A stretch of 10,098 nt of DNA from Planctomycetota bacterium (GTDB lineage: Bacteria; Planctomycetota; MHYJ01; JACQXL01): NCBI GenBank assembly GCA_016208805.1, contig JACQXL010000160.1, forward strand, positions 1 through 10,098, in the 5' to 3' direction. Of the stretch, positions 1 to 5,626 are shown one piece after another (position 1 is the stretch's first letter; each line of letters begins with the position of its first letter). The notes beneath the pieces are model-generated. The model ran no database searches and had not been told where the DNA came from. It saw only the letters and a list, made by a program, of their open reading frames with translations. The translations under genes were made by a program, and so were the position numbers.

Positions 1-84
1 TTTTGGCGGAAAGAGCGGGGTCAGGGTGAACCCACACTTTTCCGTGATGAACCGGAATTATTCGATTTTTTTTCTACAAAGGCC
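1..84. other. Upstream flank without a recognised gene
   Basis: No coding region is convincing here. A short GGGT...ACCC inverted pair and a T-run (about 66-73) are visible. The T-run has no strong stem before it, so I do not call a terminator. Confidence 0.4.
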
Positions 85-112
85 TTGACTTTTTATACAA
101 AATCTGTATATT
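85..112 (+). promoter_or_regulatory. Sigma70-like promoter for the fibre-like exported protein
   Basis: TTGACT at 85-90 matches a -35 box. TATATT at 107-112 follows after 16 nt, and an alternative TATTAT at 109-114 gives 18 nt spacing. The surrounding DNA is AT-rich. The next gene on this strand starts at 251, so the transcript would carry a leader of roughly 130 nt containing two hairpins. This is a consensus match only. Confidence 0.55.
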
Positions 113-160
113 ATTACGTAATTCCCGTTAGAGATGGGACGGTGTAATAGTTAAGGTAAA

Positions 161-236
161 CCCCGCCTGCGGCGGGGTCTAAGAGCCAGTAAGAGCCTAT
201 GTCGTCCCGATGGCCATCGGGACTCCAACTGGCTCT
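161..236 (+). promoter_or_regulatory. Hairpin-rich 5' leader
   Basis: A first hairpin at 161-177 pairs CCCCGCC with GGCGGGG around a 3-nt loop. A second, larger one pairs AGAGCCAGT (182-190) with ACTGGCTCT (228-236). It encloses the perfect 20-nt palindrome at 204-223 (GTCCCGATGG/CCATCGGGAC). The outer stem ends just before the AGAGGAGG ribosome site (238-245), so it may affect translation. The inner palindrome belongs to the TCCCG...CGGGA repeats scattered through the window, so the hairpin may be a mobile palindrome and not an evolved regulator. Confidence 0.5.
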
Positions 237-250
237 AAGAGGAGGTTTTT

Positions 251-1660
251 ATGGTAAAGAAGACAGGGAAATTGTGGATTGCGAATTGCGGATTGCGAAT
301 TGGGAATTGCGGTTTTCGGATTTCGGATTTCGTATTCAGATTCGCTTCGCTCACTGCAAGTCGGATTTTGGTTATTATCTGTGTCATCTGTGTAATAGAT
401 TCGCTTTGCTCACTACAGGTCTGTGGCTTACTCTATGCCGCGGATGATATCAAGGTAAAACTGACGGACAGCGCCGGCGTATCCGAATTTGCCGTGCAGG
501 ATTCGGGGAACAACACGGTTTTCCGGGTGGATTCGGATGGCAATACCAAGTTGCTGAGCAATGCGGAACTGCGTCTGTTCAATGTTGGCAACACCTTCTA
601 CGGCGGATTCAAGTCGCCGGCCCTGGCCGGCAACCGCATCTGGACACTACCATTGAACTATGGCTCAACCGGCCAGTGCCTGATAGACAGCAACGGCGCC
701 GGCACGTTGGCCTGGGCCAGTAAGGAAAACGCATTGACCTTTAATGCGCCGCTGGCGCGGTCGGTGGATACGATTTCTATCCCGGCCGCCAACGGTTCCA
801 CCGATGGTTATCTGGCTGCCGCTAACTGGACCACATTTAACGGTAAAGAGAATGCTTTAACAATTAATGGGCCGTTGAGCCGGGCCGGTAACACGATAGA
901 TGTCATCACCGGCACTGCCCCGGCGGCTGACAACTTATCTTTACACGATTTCCTGTCCGGCACGCCGACACTAAACCAGATACCCAAATGGAACGGCGCC
1001 AACTGGACCTGGGCAGTAGATGCGGGTGAGGCCGGCGCAGGTATCACCACCCTTAACGGCCAGACCGGCGCGAGCCAGACATTTTCAACGCCCAACAACA
1101 CGTTGAGTATTTCTTCGGCTACCAATAACCACGCCTTCAGCGTGACCTACGGCCAGGCAGCCAATACCGCCTTGCAAGGAAGCGAGCGCAACGCGGCCAA
1201 CGGCGTGGCCCCGCTGGATGCCGGTTCTCAGTTGCCCATTGCCAACCTGCCGAGCGGCGCTGTAGTTTTGCTTTATGCGGATGAGACAGATACCGCCGAA
1301 ACAACTAACTCAACTGCCGAAACGACCTTGAAATCCTGGTCGCTGCCGGCGAACAGTTATTCCACAATAATTATGGAAGTGGAGGCGTGCGGTCGTTTGG
1401 AGGCCGATATAGATAATAAATGCAATTTTACCTGGCGATTTAAAGAAGCCGTTACCACCCGGAAAACATTTACCTGGCGCATTATCGCGGAAAATTCCGC
1501 AGGCGTAGATTCCGGAGGAAGAAATTCGGCTACCTTAAAGGCCTCTTTCCCTGGGGGACAGGCCAGCGCGACAATGCTTTCTTTTACCGGCCAGATGACA
1601 TTGGCCAATGCGGCCGGTGGGCTACTGGCACATAGCATCAGGGTTTACGGGGTGAAATAG
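251..1660 (+). CDS. Exported protein with phage-tail-fibre-like motifs
   Basis: Predicted 469-residue secreted protein of unknown function. The ATG at 251 is supported by AGAGGAGG five bases upstream. The signal region (residues 1-64) is unusually long: a basic start, then repeat-derived sequence (IANCGLR/IGNCGFR/ISDFVFR), then the hydrophobic run ILVIICVICVI and a likely cleavage after LLYA. The mature part carries phrases seen in tail fibres and tail-like surface proteins: WTLPLNYGSTGQCL (131-144), GTLAWAS (151-157), GYLAAANWTTFNGK (186-199) and NGVAPLDAGSQLP (317-329). An internal repeat begins KENALTFNAP at 158 and KENALTINGP at 199, 41 residues apart. The C-terminal ~130 residues (from AVVLLYADE) look like a separate beta-rich domain. 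I infer a surface appendage or binding protein, with no enzyme motif seen. It is transcribed alone from the promoter at 85-112 and no clear terminator follows. Confidence 0.8.
   Translation: MVKKTGKLWIANCGLRIGNCGFRISDFVFRFASLTASRILVIICVICVIDSLCSLQVCGLLYAADDIKVKLTDSAGVSEFAVQDSGNNTVFRVDSDGNTKLLSNAELRLFNVGNTFYGGFKSPALAGNRIWTLPLNYGSTGQCLIDSNGAGTLAWASKENALTFNAPLARSVDTISIPAANGSTDGYLAAANWTTFNGKENALTINGPLSRAGNTIDVITGTAPAADNLSLHDFLSGTPTLNQIPKWNGANWTWAVDAGEAGAGITTLNGQTGASQTFSTPNNTLSISSATNNHAFSVTYGQAANTALQGSERNAANGVAPLDAGSQLPIANLPSGAVVLLYADETDTAETTNSTAETTLKSWSLPANSYSTIIMEVEACGRLEADIDNKCNFTWRFKEAVTTRKTFTWRIIAENSAGVDSGGRNSATLKASFPGGQASATMLSFTGQMTLANAAGGLLAHSIRVYGVK
270..332 (+). repeat. Tandem heptanucleotide repeat, nine units, inside the signal-peptide region
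   Basis: Nine consecutive 7-nt units of the form RATTKCG run from 270 to 332 (AATTGTG, GATTGCG, AATTGCG, GATTGCG, AATTGGG, AATTGCG, GTTTTCG, GATTTCG, GATTTCG). Because 7 is not a multiple of 3, three units make one 21-nt codon set. The protein therefore gets a degenerate 7-residue repeat. Total length is 63 nt, so the reading frame is kept. Confidence 0.85.
338..421 (+). repeat. Imperfect 25-nt direct repeat pair, 59 nt apart
   Basis: 338-362 and 397-421 share 22 of 25 bases (core AGATTCGCTT, then GCTCACT). They lie in the same gene but are read in different frames: first RFASLTAS, then DSLCSLQV. With the heptamer array they make most of the signal region repeat-derived. Confidence 0.75.
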
Positions 1661-1688
1661 CCAATCTTATGTTAAAGGATGTTTATTA

Positions 1689-2138
1689 ATAGAGCGGATT
1701 TATATTGATGCTTCTGTAATCGGGGGGTGTTTGGATGATGAATTCGATACTGCTTCCAACCTTTTAATAGGATTGGTTCGTAGAGGTAAACACATTGCGG
1801 TGGTATCAGATATCACACTGGGTGAATTGGAAATGGCTCCGATATCGGTTAAAGGGATTTTGCCTTCTATTCCCAAAGAATTTATAGAATATATTGCCCT
1901 GAATGAAGAGGCCATTGAATTGGCAAATAGTTACATAAAAGAAGGCATAGTGAGCCGATCTTATTTTATAGATGCGCGTCATATTGCCCTGGCGACCATT
2001 GCCAGAGTTAGTCTTTTGGTTAGTTGGAATTTTAAGCATATGGTTAACATTCGTTTGATTCACGCTTATAATAGTGTTAATCTAAAATTGGGTTACCCGC
2101 TTTTGGAGATTCGTAGCCCTTGGGAGGTAATTGAATGA
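1689..2138 (+). CDS. PIN-domain ribonuclease, VapC-like toxin (non-standard start)
   Basis: PIN-fold Mg-dependent ribonuclease, by family knowledge a toxin that cuts RNA and is held in check by a partner. Read from an ATA at 1689 it is 149 residues and begins with the family-typical ERIYIDASVIGG, placing the first catalytic Asp at D7. Other acids are E46 (LGELE) and D95 (FIDARHIALA), and the closing motif is SWNFKHM at 112-118. The family-like tail YNSVNLKLGYPLLEIRSP is intact. The frame is open from 1656, but no ATG, GTG or TTG precedes D7. The first usual start is the TTG at 1731, which would delete that Asp. AAAGGA (1674-1679) sits 9 nt before the ATA. A T-insertion in the GTTT at 1681-1684, displacing the ATG at 1679, is the alternative. 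The gene overlaps its small partner by ATGA, and base use is AT-richer than in the surface genes. Confidence 0.8.
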   Translation: MERIYIDASVIGGCLDDEFDTASNLLIGLVRRGKHIAVVSDITLGELEMAPISVKGILPSIPKEFIEYIALNEEAIELANSYIKEGIVSRSYFIDARHIALATIARVSLLVSWNFKHMVNIRLIHAYNSVNLKLGYPLLEIRSPWEVIE

Positions 2139-2293
2139 AACAAAAGAAGTTTGATGCCGTGCAATGTATGAGACAGGTGCGTAAACGTCTCGCCCAAAAA
2201 TTAGGCAGGCTGTCCGAAAAAGAGCAATTAGAATTCTTAAGAAAGAAATATGGGTATTTGATTGAACTGAAACCTGTCTGCGTCGGCACATAG
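2135..2293 (+). CDS. Small partner of the PIN toxin, probable antitoxin
   Basis: A 52-residue protein starting MKQKKFDAVQCMRQVRKRL and ending in LIELKPVCVGT. Its ATG overlaps the PIN stop as ATGA, and GGAGG at 2123-2127 gives a good ribosome site. The pattern FD-V--M-------L followed by a charged helix (LSEKEQLEFLRKKYG) resembles the short proteins that often follow PIN genes of this type. I infer an antitoxin that binds the toxin through its C-terminal helix. No DNA-binding domain is obvious, so autoregulation is uncertain. Gene order is toxin first, the reverse of classical vapBC. Confidence 0.7.
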   Translation: MKQKKFDAVQCMRQVRKRLAQKLGRLSEKEQLEFLRKKYGYLIELKPVCVGT

Positions 2294-2418
2294 CCATGTG
2301 GCTGGGCCGGTGGGCGCGGAATCTGGAATCTGGGGACACCCTCCTGCGGCGGGCAGGCATACGAATTAATCGGCTCGGGGTCGTGGGACAGTCCCGCCCG
2401 GAATTAGTAGGGATAAGT
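2294..2418. other. Repeat-rich spacer between the two toxin-antitoxin-like pairs
   Basis: This 125-nt stretch holds short palindromes (CCTGC...GCAGG near 2343-2357 and GGGAC/GTCCC near 2387-2396) and a tandem GGAATCT pair. The frame is open upstream of the next gene, but the predicted residues are low quality. I treat it as non-coding. Confidence 0.5.
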
Positions 2419-2616
2419 ATGAAGAATGTCTGGTTGAATATCGCCGATTCGTTTAAGGCGGCTGAGAGATTTGATAAGCATTATTACCGGCGGATGTCCG
2501 CAACGGCCCGGCTGGAAACAGTTCAGTTTTTAAGGAGTATATATTATAAATTCAAGAACGGGGGTTTGAATGGCAGTAGAAAAAGATTACGAAGAGTTAT
2601 TAAAATTATTCAATAA
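2419..2616 (+). CDS. Small conserved-type protein paired with the nucleotidyltransferase
   Basis: A 65-residue protein (MKNVWLNIADSFKAAERFD...). The pattern of a W-x-x-x-x-D-SF-x-AE-x-FD-x-x-YY opening, a middle LETVQFLR-x-x-YY and an end rich in Arg/Lys with RRVIKIIQ recalls the short proteins encoded directly before MNT-type nucleotidyltransferases. I chose the ATG at 2419 because AGGGA lies at 2409-2413 and the sequence upstream looks random. The last 47 nt overlap the nucleotidyltransferase start in another frame, so the two are probably translationally coupled. I infer the regulatory or antidote half of a toxin-antitoxin-like pair; the role is unproven. Confidence 0.65.
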   Translation: MKNVWLNIADSFKAAERFDKHYYRRMSATARLETVQFLRSIYYKFKNGGLNGSRKRLRRVIKIIQ

Positions 2617-3076
2617 ACATAAAGTCCGCTATTGTATCGTGGGCGCGTATGCGGTGGCATTCTATGCCAAACCAAGGTATACTAAGGATATAGATATCCT
2701 GGTGGAACCTCAACCGGGAAATGCCCGGAAGATTATCAATGCCCTTAATGAGTTTGGATTTAAGAATCTGGGATTAAGAGAATCTGACCTGAACCGGCCG
2801 GGTAAAATTATTCAACTGGGATATGAGCCAGTGCGTGTTGATATTATTACTTCCATAGATGGCTGTGACTTCAAAAAGGTATGGCGGAATAAAACCGCAG
2901 GTATTTACGGAAAACAGAAGGTTTTCTTCATAGGTATAAAGGAGTTGATAAAGAATAAAAAATCTTCGGGACGTAAACAGGACGAGGTGGATTTGGAAAG
3001 ATTGAATACTGAACTCTTACGAAATGCCCCTTTTGTCATTCTGAACGGAGTCCCGCAGAATTGCGGGACGGAGTGA
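2570..3076 (+). CDS. MNT-type nucleotidyltransferase with an element-encoded C-terminus
   Basis: Pol-beta-superfamily nucleotidyltransferase, as in AbiEii/MNT toxin-antitoxin systems, which transfer nucleotides onto an RNA or a protein. The core is clear: GAYAVAFYAKPRYTKDIDILV at 25-45 supplies the glycine motif and the metal-binding pair D40 and D42, and VRVDIIT places a third acid at D91. IGIKELIKNKKSSGRKQDEVDLERL (about 120-144) resembles the usual C-terminal helices. The 168-residue product ends with 22 residues (147-168, TELLRNAPFVILNG...) encoded by the 3009-3300 repeat element. Removing the element and one target copy gives an end of LERLNSKI and a 149-residue protein. The ATG at 2570 follows a GGGGG ribosome-site-like run. 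Activity may survive, because the catalytic core lies upstream of the insertion. Confidence 0.8.
   Translation: MAVEKDYEELLKLFNKHKVRYCIVGAYAVAFYAKPRYTKDIDILVEPQPGNARKIINALNEFGFKNLGLRESDLNRPGKIIQLGYEPVRVDIITSIDGCDFKKVWRNKTAGIYGKQKVFFIGIKELIKNKKSSGRKQDEVDLERLNTELLRNAPFVILNGVPQNCGTE
3051..3068 (+). repeat. Nested palindrome 1 in the left element
   Basis: TCCCGCA and TGCGGGA flank a GAAT loop. The other copy of the element has only CGAAG at this position, so this is a replacement or insertion. It encodes part of the altered nucleotidyltransferase tail. Confidence 0.75.
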
Positions 3077-3095
3077 AGAATCTCCGTTTTATGCG

Positions 3096-3132
3096 CCTGC
3101 CTGTCCCGTCCGGAACGGGACGGCAGGCAGGG
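3096..3132 (+). repeat. Nested palindrome 2 in the left element
   Basis: A near-perfect 36-nt palindrome (CCTGCCTGTCCCGTCC / GGAACGGGACGGCAGGCAGG) lies between ATGCG and ATTTGGG. The right-hand copy of the element has a single T here. Confidence 0.75.
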
Positions 3133-3151
3133 ATTTGGGACGAGATTCTTC

Positions 3152-3172
3152 GTCCCGACACTCCGTGTCGGG
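3152..3172 (+). repeat. Nested palindrome 3 in the left element
   Basis: TCCCGACAC and GTGTCGGGA flank a short loop. The right-hand copy carries CCCTACGGG, a different short palindrome, at the same place. Confidence 0.75.
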
Positions 3173-3184
3173 ACTCAGAATGAC

Positions 3185-3230
3185 CATGCCATGCCGTCAC
3201 ACCATGTCGGTATGACGTGGCATGGCGTGG
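3185..3230 (+). repeat. Nested palindrome 4 in the left element
   Basis: GCCATGCCGTCA pairs imperfectly with TGACGTGGCATGGC around a 12-15 nt loop. The right-hand copy has only ACTCTCC between GAATGAC and GGGTGG. Confidence 0.65.
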
Positions 3231-3241
3231 CACTTTTTGGG

Positions 3242-3299
3242 TGGTTTATTTCCCATTTCGCAAGAGTTCATGGTTTATTTCCCATTTCGCAAGAGTTCA
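3242..3299 (+). repeat. Perfect tandem duplication of the element's right end (2 x 29 nt)
   Basis: 3242-3270 and 3271-3299 are identical 29-nt units, each holding the terminal CATTTCGCAAGAGTTCA. Only two units occur and there is no spacer between them, so this is a local duplication and not a CRISPR. Confidence 0.9.
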
Positions 3300-3313
3300 G
3301 TGAATAGTAAGAT

Positions 3314-4882
3314 ATGAGATTGATAAAAACCATATTTTTTCTCTGCGTCCTCCTTGCCCAGCACATAAATAATAGGCAAGGACAATGGATAATGAGATTG
3401 ATTGTGGTGCTATTTATGTGCTGGGTGAACGTCTCTGCGGTGAGTTCAGTGTTTGCCGCAGATGAGCTGGTCGTTAACGGCACAGCCAGTTTAACGATTG
3501 AGTCCACGGCGTCCATAACGGTTAGCGGCGATATCACCGGCACCGGCACACTGGCCTGCACCGGCGCAGGGGCGGTCTATCTTTCCGGTAACTGGGGCGA
3601 TATGACATTCTCCCCAGGCACCTCCACGGTCTATTTCAACGGGGCGACCCAGACCGTCCGGGTCGGCAGCGGCACGCCCTATTTCTATAATGTCAATGTC
3701 AGCGCCACCAACGTCAGCACGGCTTCGGGCTCCAATGTCATTATCGCACCAGGCGGCTCGTTGACCGTATCATCCGGCGGGGTCTACACCCTGAACGGTG
3801 GATTAATCAGATTCGGCAACAATGCGGCCCTGAATATAAACACCGACAGCGTATTCACCGCCACCACCAATGCCTCTATTACCACGACTACGCCCGGAAC
3901 AGACAGATTCGCATTCACCGTTGACGGACAGATAGGGCTGGACGGATGTTCAATTACTTCCACTAATGCCGCAGGGTTAAATATCCAGTCCGGCGCCACG
4001 ATTAACCGGATTAAGGATGTTAGGTTCTACAGCCATCCGGGCGGCGCGACCGACCGGTTTATCAACGTGGCCATCGCCAGTTTGAACACAGATTTCAGCG
4101 GATGCTGGTTTGACACGATAACAGCCGGATATAATGTTTATGCGACCGGCTCAGCCTCAATCATTCGGCTGGAGAACTACGGTGCCGGGCCGGGCGGCGG
4201 CGAGACCAGGGATTACGATAATGACGACAATGATGACGGCGTCGCAGATTCAGGCGGGGCTGTGGTTATGTGGCTCTACAGGTCGGTGCTTGATTCCGCC
4301 AGCGCCGGCGGGATTCAGGGGTTCCCGACACCTGCCTATGACCTGAATACCTACGGCTATTATTCCACCTATGTGGTATCGCGCGACCTGACCGGCGTCG
4401 GCGCTACCGACCGTATCTATGCGCTTGACGTCAACGGCACGATAACATATACCTATGACGTGGCGCAGACGCCATACGGCGATATCGTCGGCGCACCCTG
4501 GTGGTATACCGAGGGCTCAACACATACGGTCTATTTCGGCACGACTACCGGCTATCTTTTCCGTCTGATAGATACCGGTAGCGCCTTGAATCTGAGCGCC
4601 AGCTGGCCGTTCAGCGTCTGCGACGAGATAACCTCGGCCGTGATTTCGGACGGAACTAATCTTTATTTCGGCGGTGTGGAGGCAGGCGTAAATAAGATAT
4701 TCGGCTACGAGGGCTGGATTCGGCCCGGGTTACAGCCACCCCTTCCTGGGCCATCAGCGGCAACACTTATTTATTCATCGGCTCGGATTTCAGAGTCTTG
4801 GCCAGCGGGAGTGATGGGGACCTGGATAATGGTAAGACATTTATGGACTCACCCAGCGCTACATTTATCACCAACGGCGTAA
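3314..4882 (+). CDS. Exported repeat/propeller protein, 5' part (frameshifted)
   Basis: N-terminal part of a cell-surface protein; with the next entry it would be about 769 residues. Residues 1-49 hold a double signal region: MRLIKTIFFLCVLLA, then MRLIVVLFMCW...VFAAD from M27. The start at 3314 follows the element directly, and excision of the element makes it overlap the nucleotidyltransferase stop. An alternative ATG at 3392 has AAGGA 9 nt upstream and gives a clean 22-residue signal, so either may be used. Residues 50-280 are beta-solenoid-like (STVYFNGATQTV, GGSLTVSSGGVYTLNGG). An Asp-rich stretch at 300-312 (DYDNDDNDDGVAD) looks Ca-binding. From about 340 a PQQ-like propeller begins. After about codon 470 the frame is wrong (low-quality residues to 522). 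There is no anchor motif. Confidence 0.75.
   Translation: MRLIKTIFFLCVLLAQHINNRQGQWIMRLIVVLFMCWVNVSAVSSVFAADELVVNGTASLTIESTASITVSGDITGTGTLACTGAGAVYLSGNWGDMTFSPGTSTVYFNGATQTVRVGSGTPYFYNVNVSATNVSTASGSNVIIAPGGSLTVSSGGVYTLNGGLIRFGNNAALNINTDSVFTATTNASITTTTPGTDRFAFTVDGQIGLDGCSITSTNAAGLNIQSGATINRIKDVRFYSHPGGATDRFINVAIASLNTDFSGCWFDTITAGYNVYATGSASIIRLENYGAGPGGGETRDYDNDDNDDGVADSGGAVVMWLYRSVLDSASAGGIQGFPTPAYDLNTYGYYSTYVVSRDLTGVGATDRIYALDVNGTITYTYDVAQTPYGDIVGAPWWYTEGSTHTVYFGTTTGYLFRLIDTGSALNLSASWPFSVCDEITSAVISDGTNLYFGGVEAGVNKIFGYEGWIRPGLQPPLPGPSAATLIYSSARISESWPAGVMGTWIMVRHLWTHPALHLSPTA
3357..3425 (+). repeat. Inverted repeat inserted in the signal-peptide region
   Basis: CCCAGCACATAAATA (3357-3371) and TATTTATGTGCTGGG (3411-3425) are perfect 15-nt inverted repeats around a 39-nt spacer. 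The unit spans 69 nt, a multiple of three. The 11-mer ATGAGATTGAT also repeats directly at 3314-3324 and 3392-3402, which shows a local duplication or insertion that created a second start. Confidence 0.75.
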
Positions 4883-5622
4883 CCGCCGGAGATATTCTGG
4901 TAATAAGCAGTGGCACACAGCAAGGCCGATATCTGATTAGTACGGTGAACACCGAAACACGGATTACTACTAACACTACCTTTAATAACGAATCACCGCT
5001 TAACTATTCCATCGGCCGGACACTTTTATACCGGGTCAATGTTGGTACCGGCCTGATTGCTAAGGAGAACAAGACGGCCTATGACCACATCCGCGCCCCG
5101 ACGGTCTACTGGAATTGGGGCAGTAATATCGGGCTTTATGCCGGCGATTATTACGGCAGGTTACAGGGCGTCAGTCCTTTCTCGGCCAACCTGGATAACC
5201 TCGCCGGCTTCCCGGTCTCAAGAACAGAGACAGCGACTATTTCCATTACGGCTATGGCTACGGTGATGTATCTTTACACCGATACCCGCATCCTTTACGG
5301 CGATATGGGCGGCTGGTTCTATGTGTGCAATATGGACGGCACGTCCTATGACCCGGACGGCGGCGGACCACTGCTGCCTTATCCGTTCCAGCCCGGTGGC
5401 GCCGTGGCCATAGAATCGTCGCCGATGCCGGATTATGCCGGACTGATATTCGTGGGTAATAACGACGGCAAGGTCTTTGTGATAAACGAAGCCTCCCGTT
5501 CCGTGAGTAGGACATATTCGTTCGGCACGGGTATCAAGATTGGCGATATCGGTTATGATGCCGATAACGGCAGGTTCCTGGTGCCGACCAGCACGGGGAA
5601 GGTATATTATCTGTCGCCATAA
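4798..5622 (+). CDS. Exported propeller protein, 3' part after the frameshift
   Basis: C-terminal part of the protein begun at 3314, in the -1 frame. The nominal TTG at 4798 is only a bookkeeping start. Good sequence is already present from about 4729 (VTATPSWAISGNTYLFIGSDFRVL). Blades of a propeller follow: NIGLYAGDYYGRLQGVSPF, TRILYGDMGGWFYVCNMDG, GLIFVGNNDGKVFVIN and a closing GKVYYLSP, with repeated short G-x-x-Y/F-x-x strands typical of PQQ-like/WD-like domains. It ends without an anchor or sorting motif, 4 nt before the next start. The two halves give one continuous product if one base is restored in the CCCGGG run at 4724-4729. I infer a real indel or an assembly error in a single gene. 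Confidence 0.7.
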   Translation: MASGSDGDLDNGKTFMDSPSATFITNGVTAGDILVISSGTQQGRYLISTVNTETRITTNTTFNNESPLNYSIGRTLLYRVNVGTGLIAKENKTAYDHIRAPTVYWNWGSNIGLYAGDYYGRLQGVSPFSANLDNLAGFPVSRTETATISITAMATVMYLYTDTRILYGDMGGWFYVCNMDGTSYDPDGGGPLLPYPFQPGGAVAIESSPMPDYAGLIFVGNNDGKVFVINEASRSVSRTYSFGTGIKIGDIGYDADNGRFLVPTSTGKVYYLSP

Positions 5623-5626
5623 ATAT

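Larger units (their letters stand above)
3003..3306 (+). mobile_element. Non-autonomous element (MITE-like), left copy, with TGAATA target duplication
   Basis: The element runs from 3009 to 3300 and is flanked by identical TGAATA hexamers at 3003-3008 and 3301-3306. Its ends are inverted repeats: CTGAACTCTTACGAAATG at 3009-3026 against CATTTCGCAAGAGTTCAG at 3283-3300, one mismatch in 18. Inside lies a second inverted pair, TGTCATTCTGA at 3034-3044 and TCAGAATGACC at 3175-3185. No open frame or transposase is present. A second copy lies inverted at 9961-10098. Four palindromes are nested within this copy. It forms the stop and last residues of the nucleotidyltransferase and ends 13 nt before the next start codon. 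Confidence 0.85.

Noticed and set aside
199..447. 82-residue open frame starting in the leader
   Set aside because: It overlaps the better-supported gene at 251 in another frame, has no ribosome site, and starts inside a palindrome.
808..1125. 105-residue open frame on the minus strand
   Set aside because: Shadow of the fibre-like gene with no ribosome site or motif.
2296..2418. N-terminal extension of the small protein to 2296
   Set aside because: The added residues are repeat-like and the ATG at 2419 has a ribosome site and a family-like start.
3242..3299. CRISPR-like repeat
   Set aside because: Only two adjacent identical units without spacers; it is a duplicated element end.
4721..4735. 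Programmed -1 frameshift in the propeller gene
   Set aside because: No canonical slippery heptamer in frame; CCC GGG does not re-pair well. A lost base is simpler.
5540..5626. TTG start at 5540 for the giant gene
   Set aside because: It lies inside the preceding gene in another frame; the ATG at 5627 matches the paralogous start.
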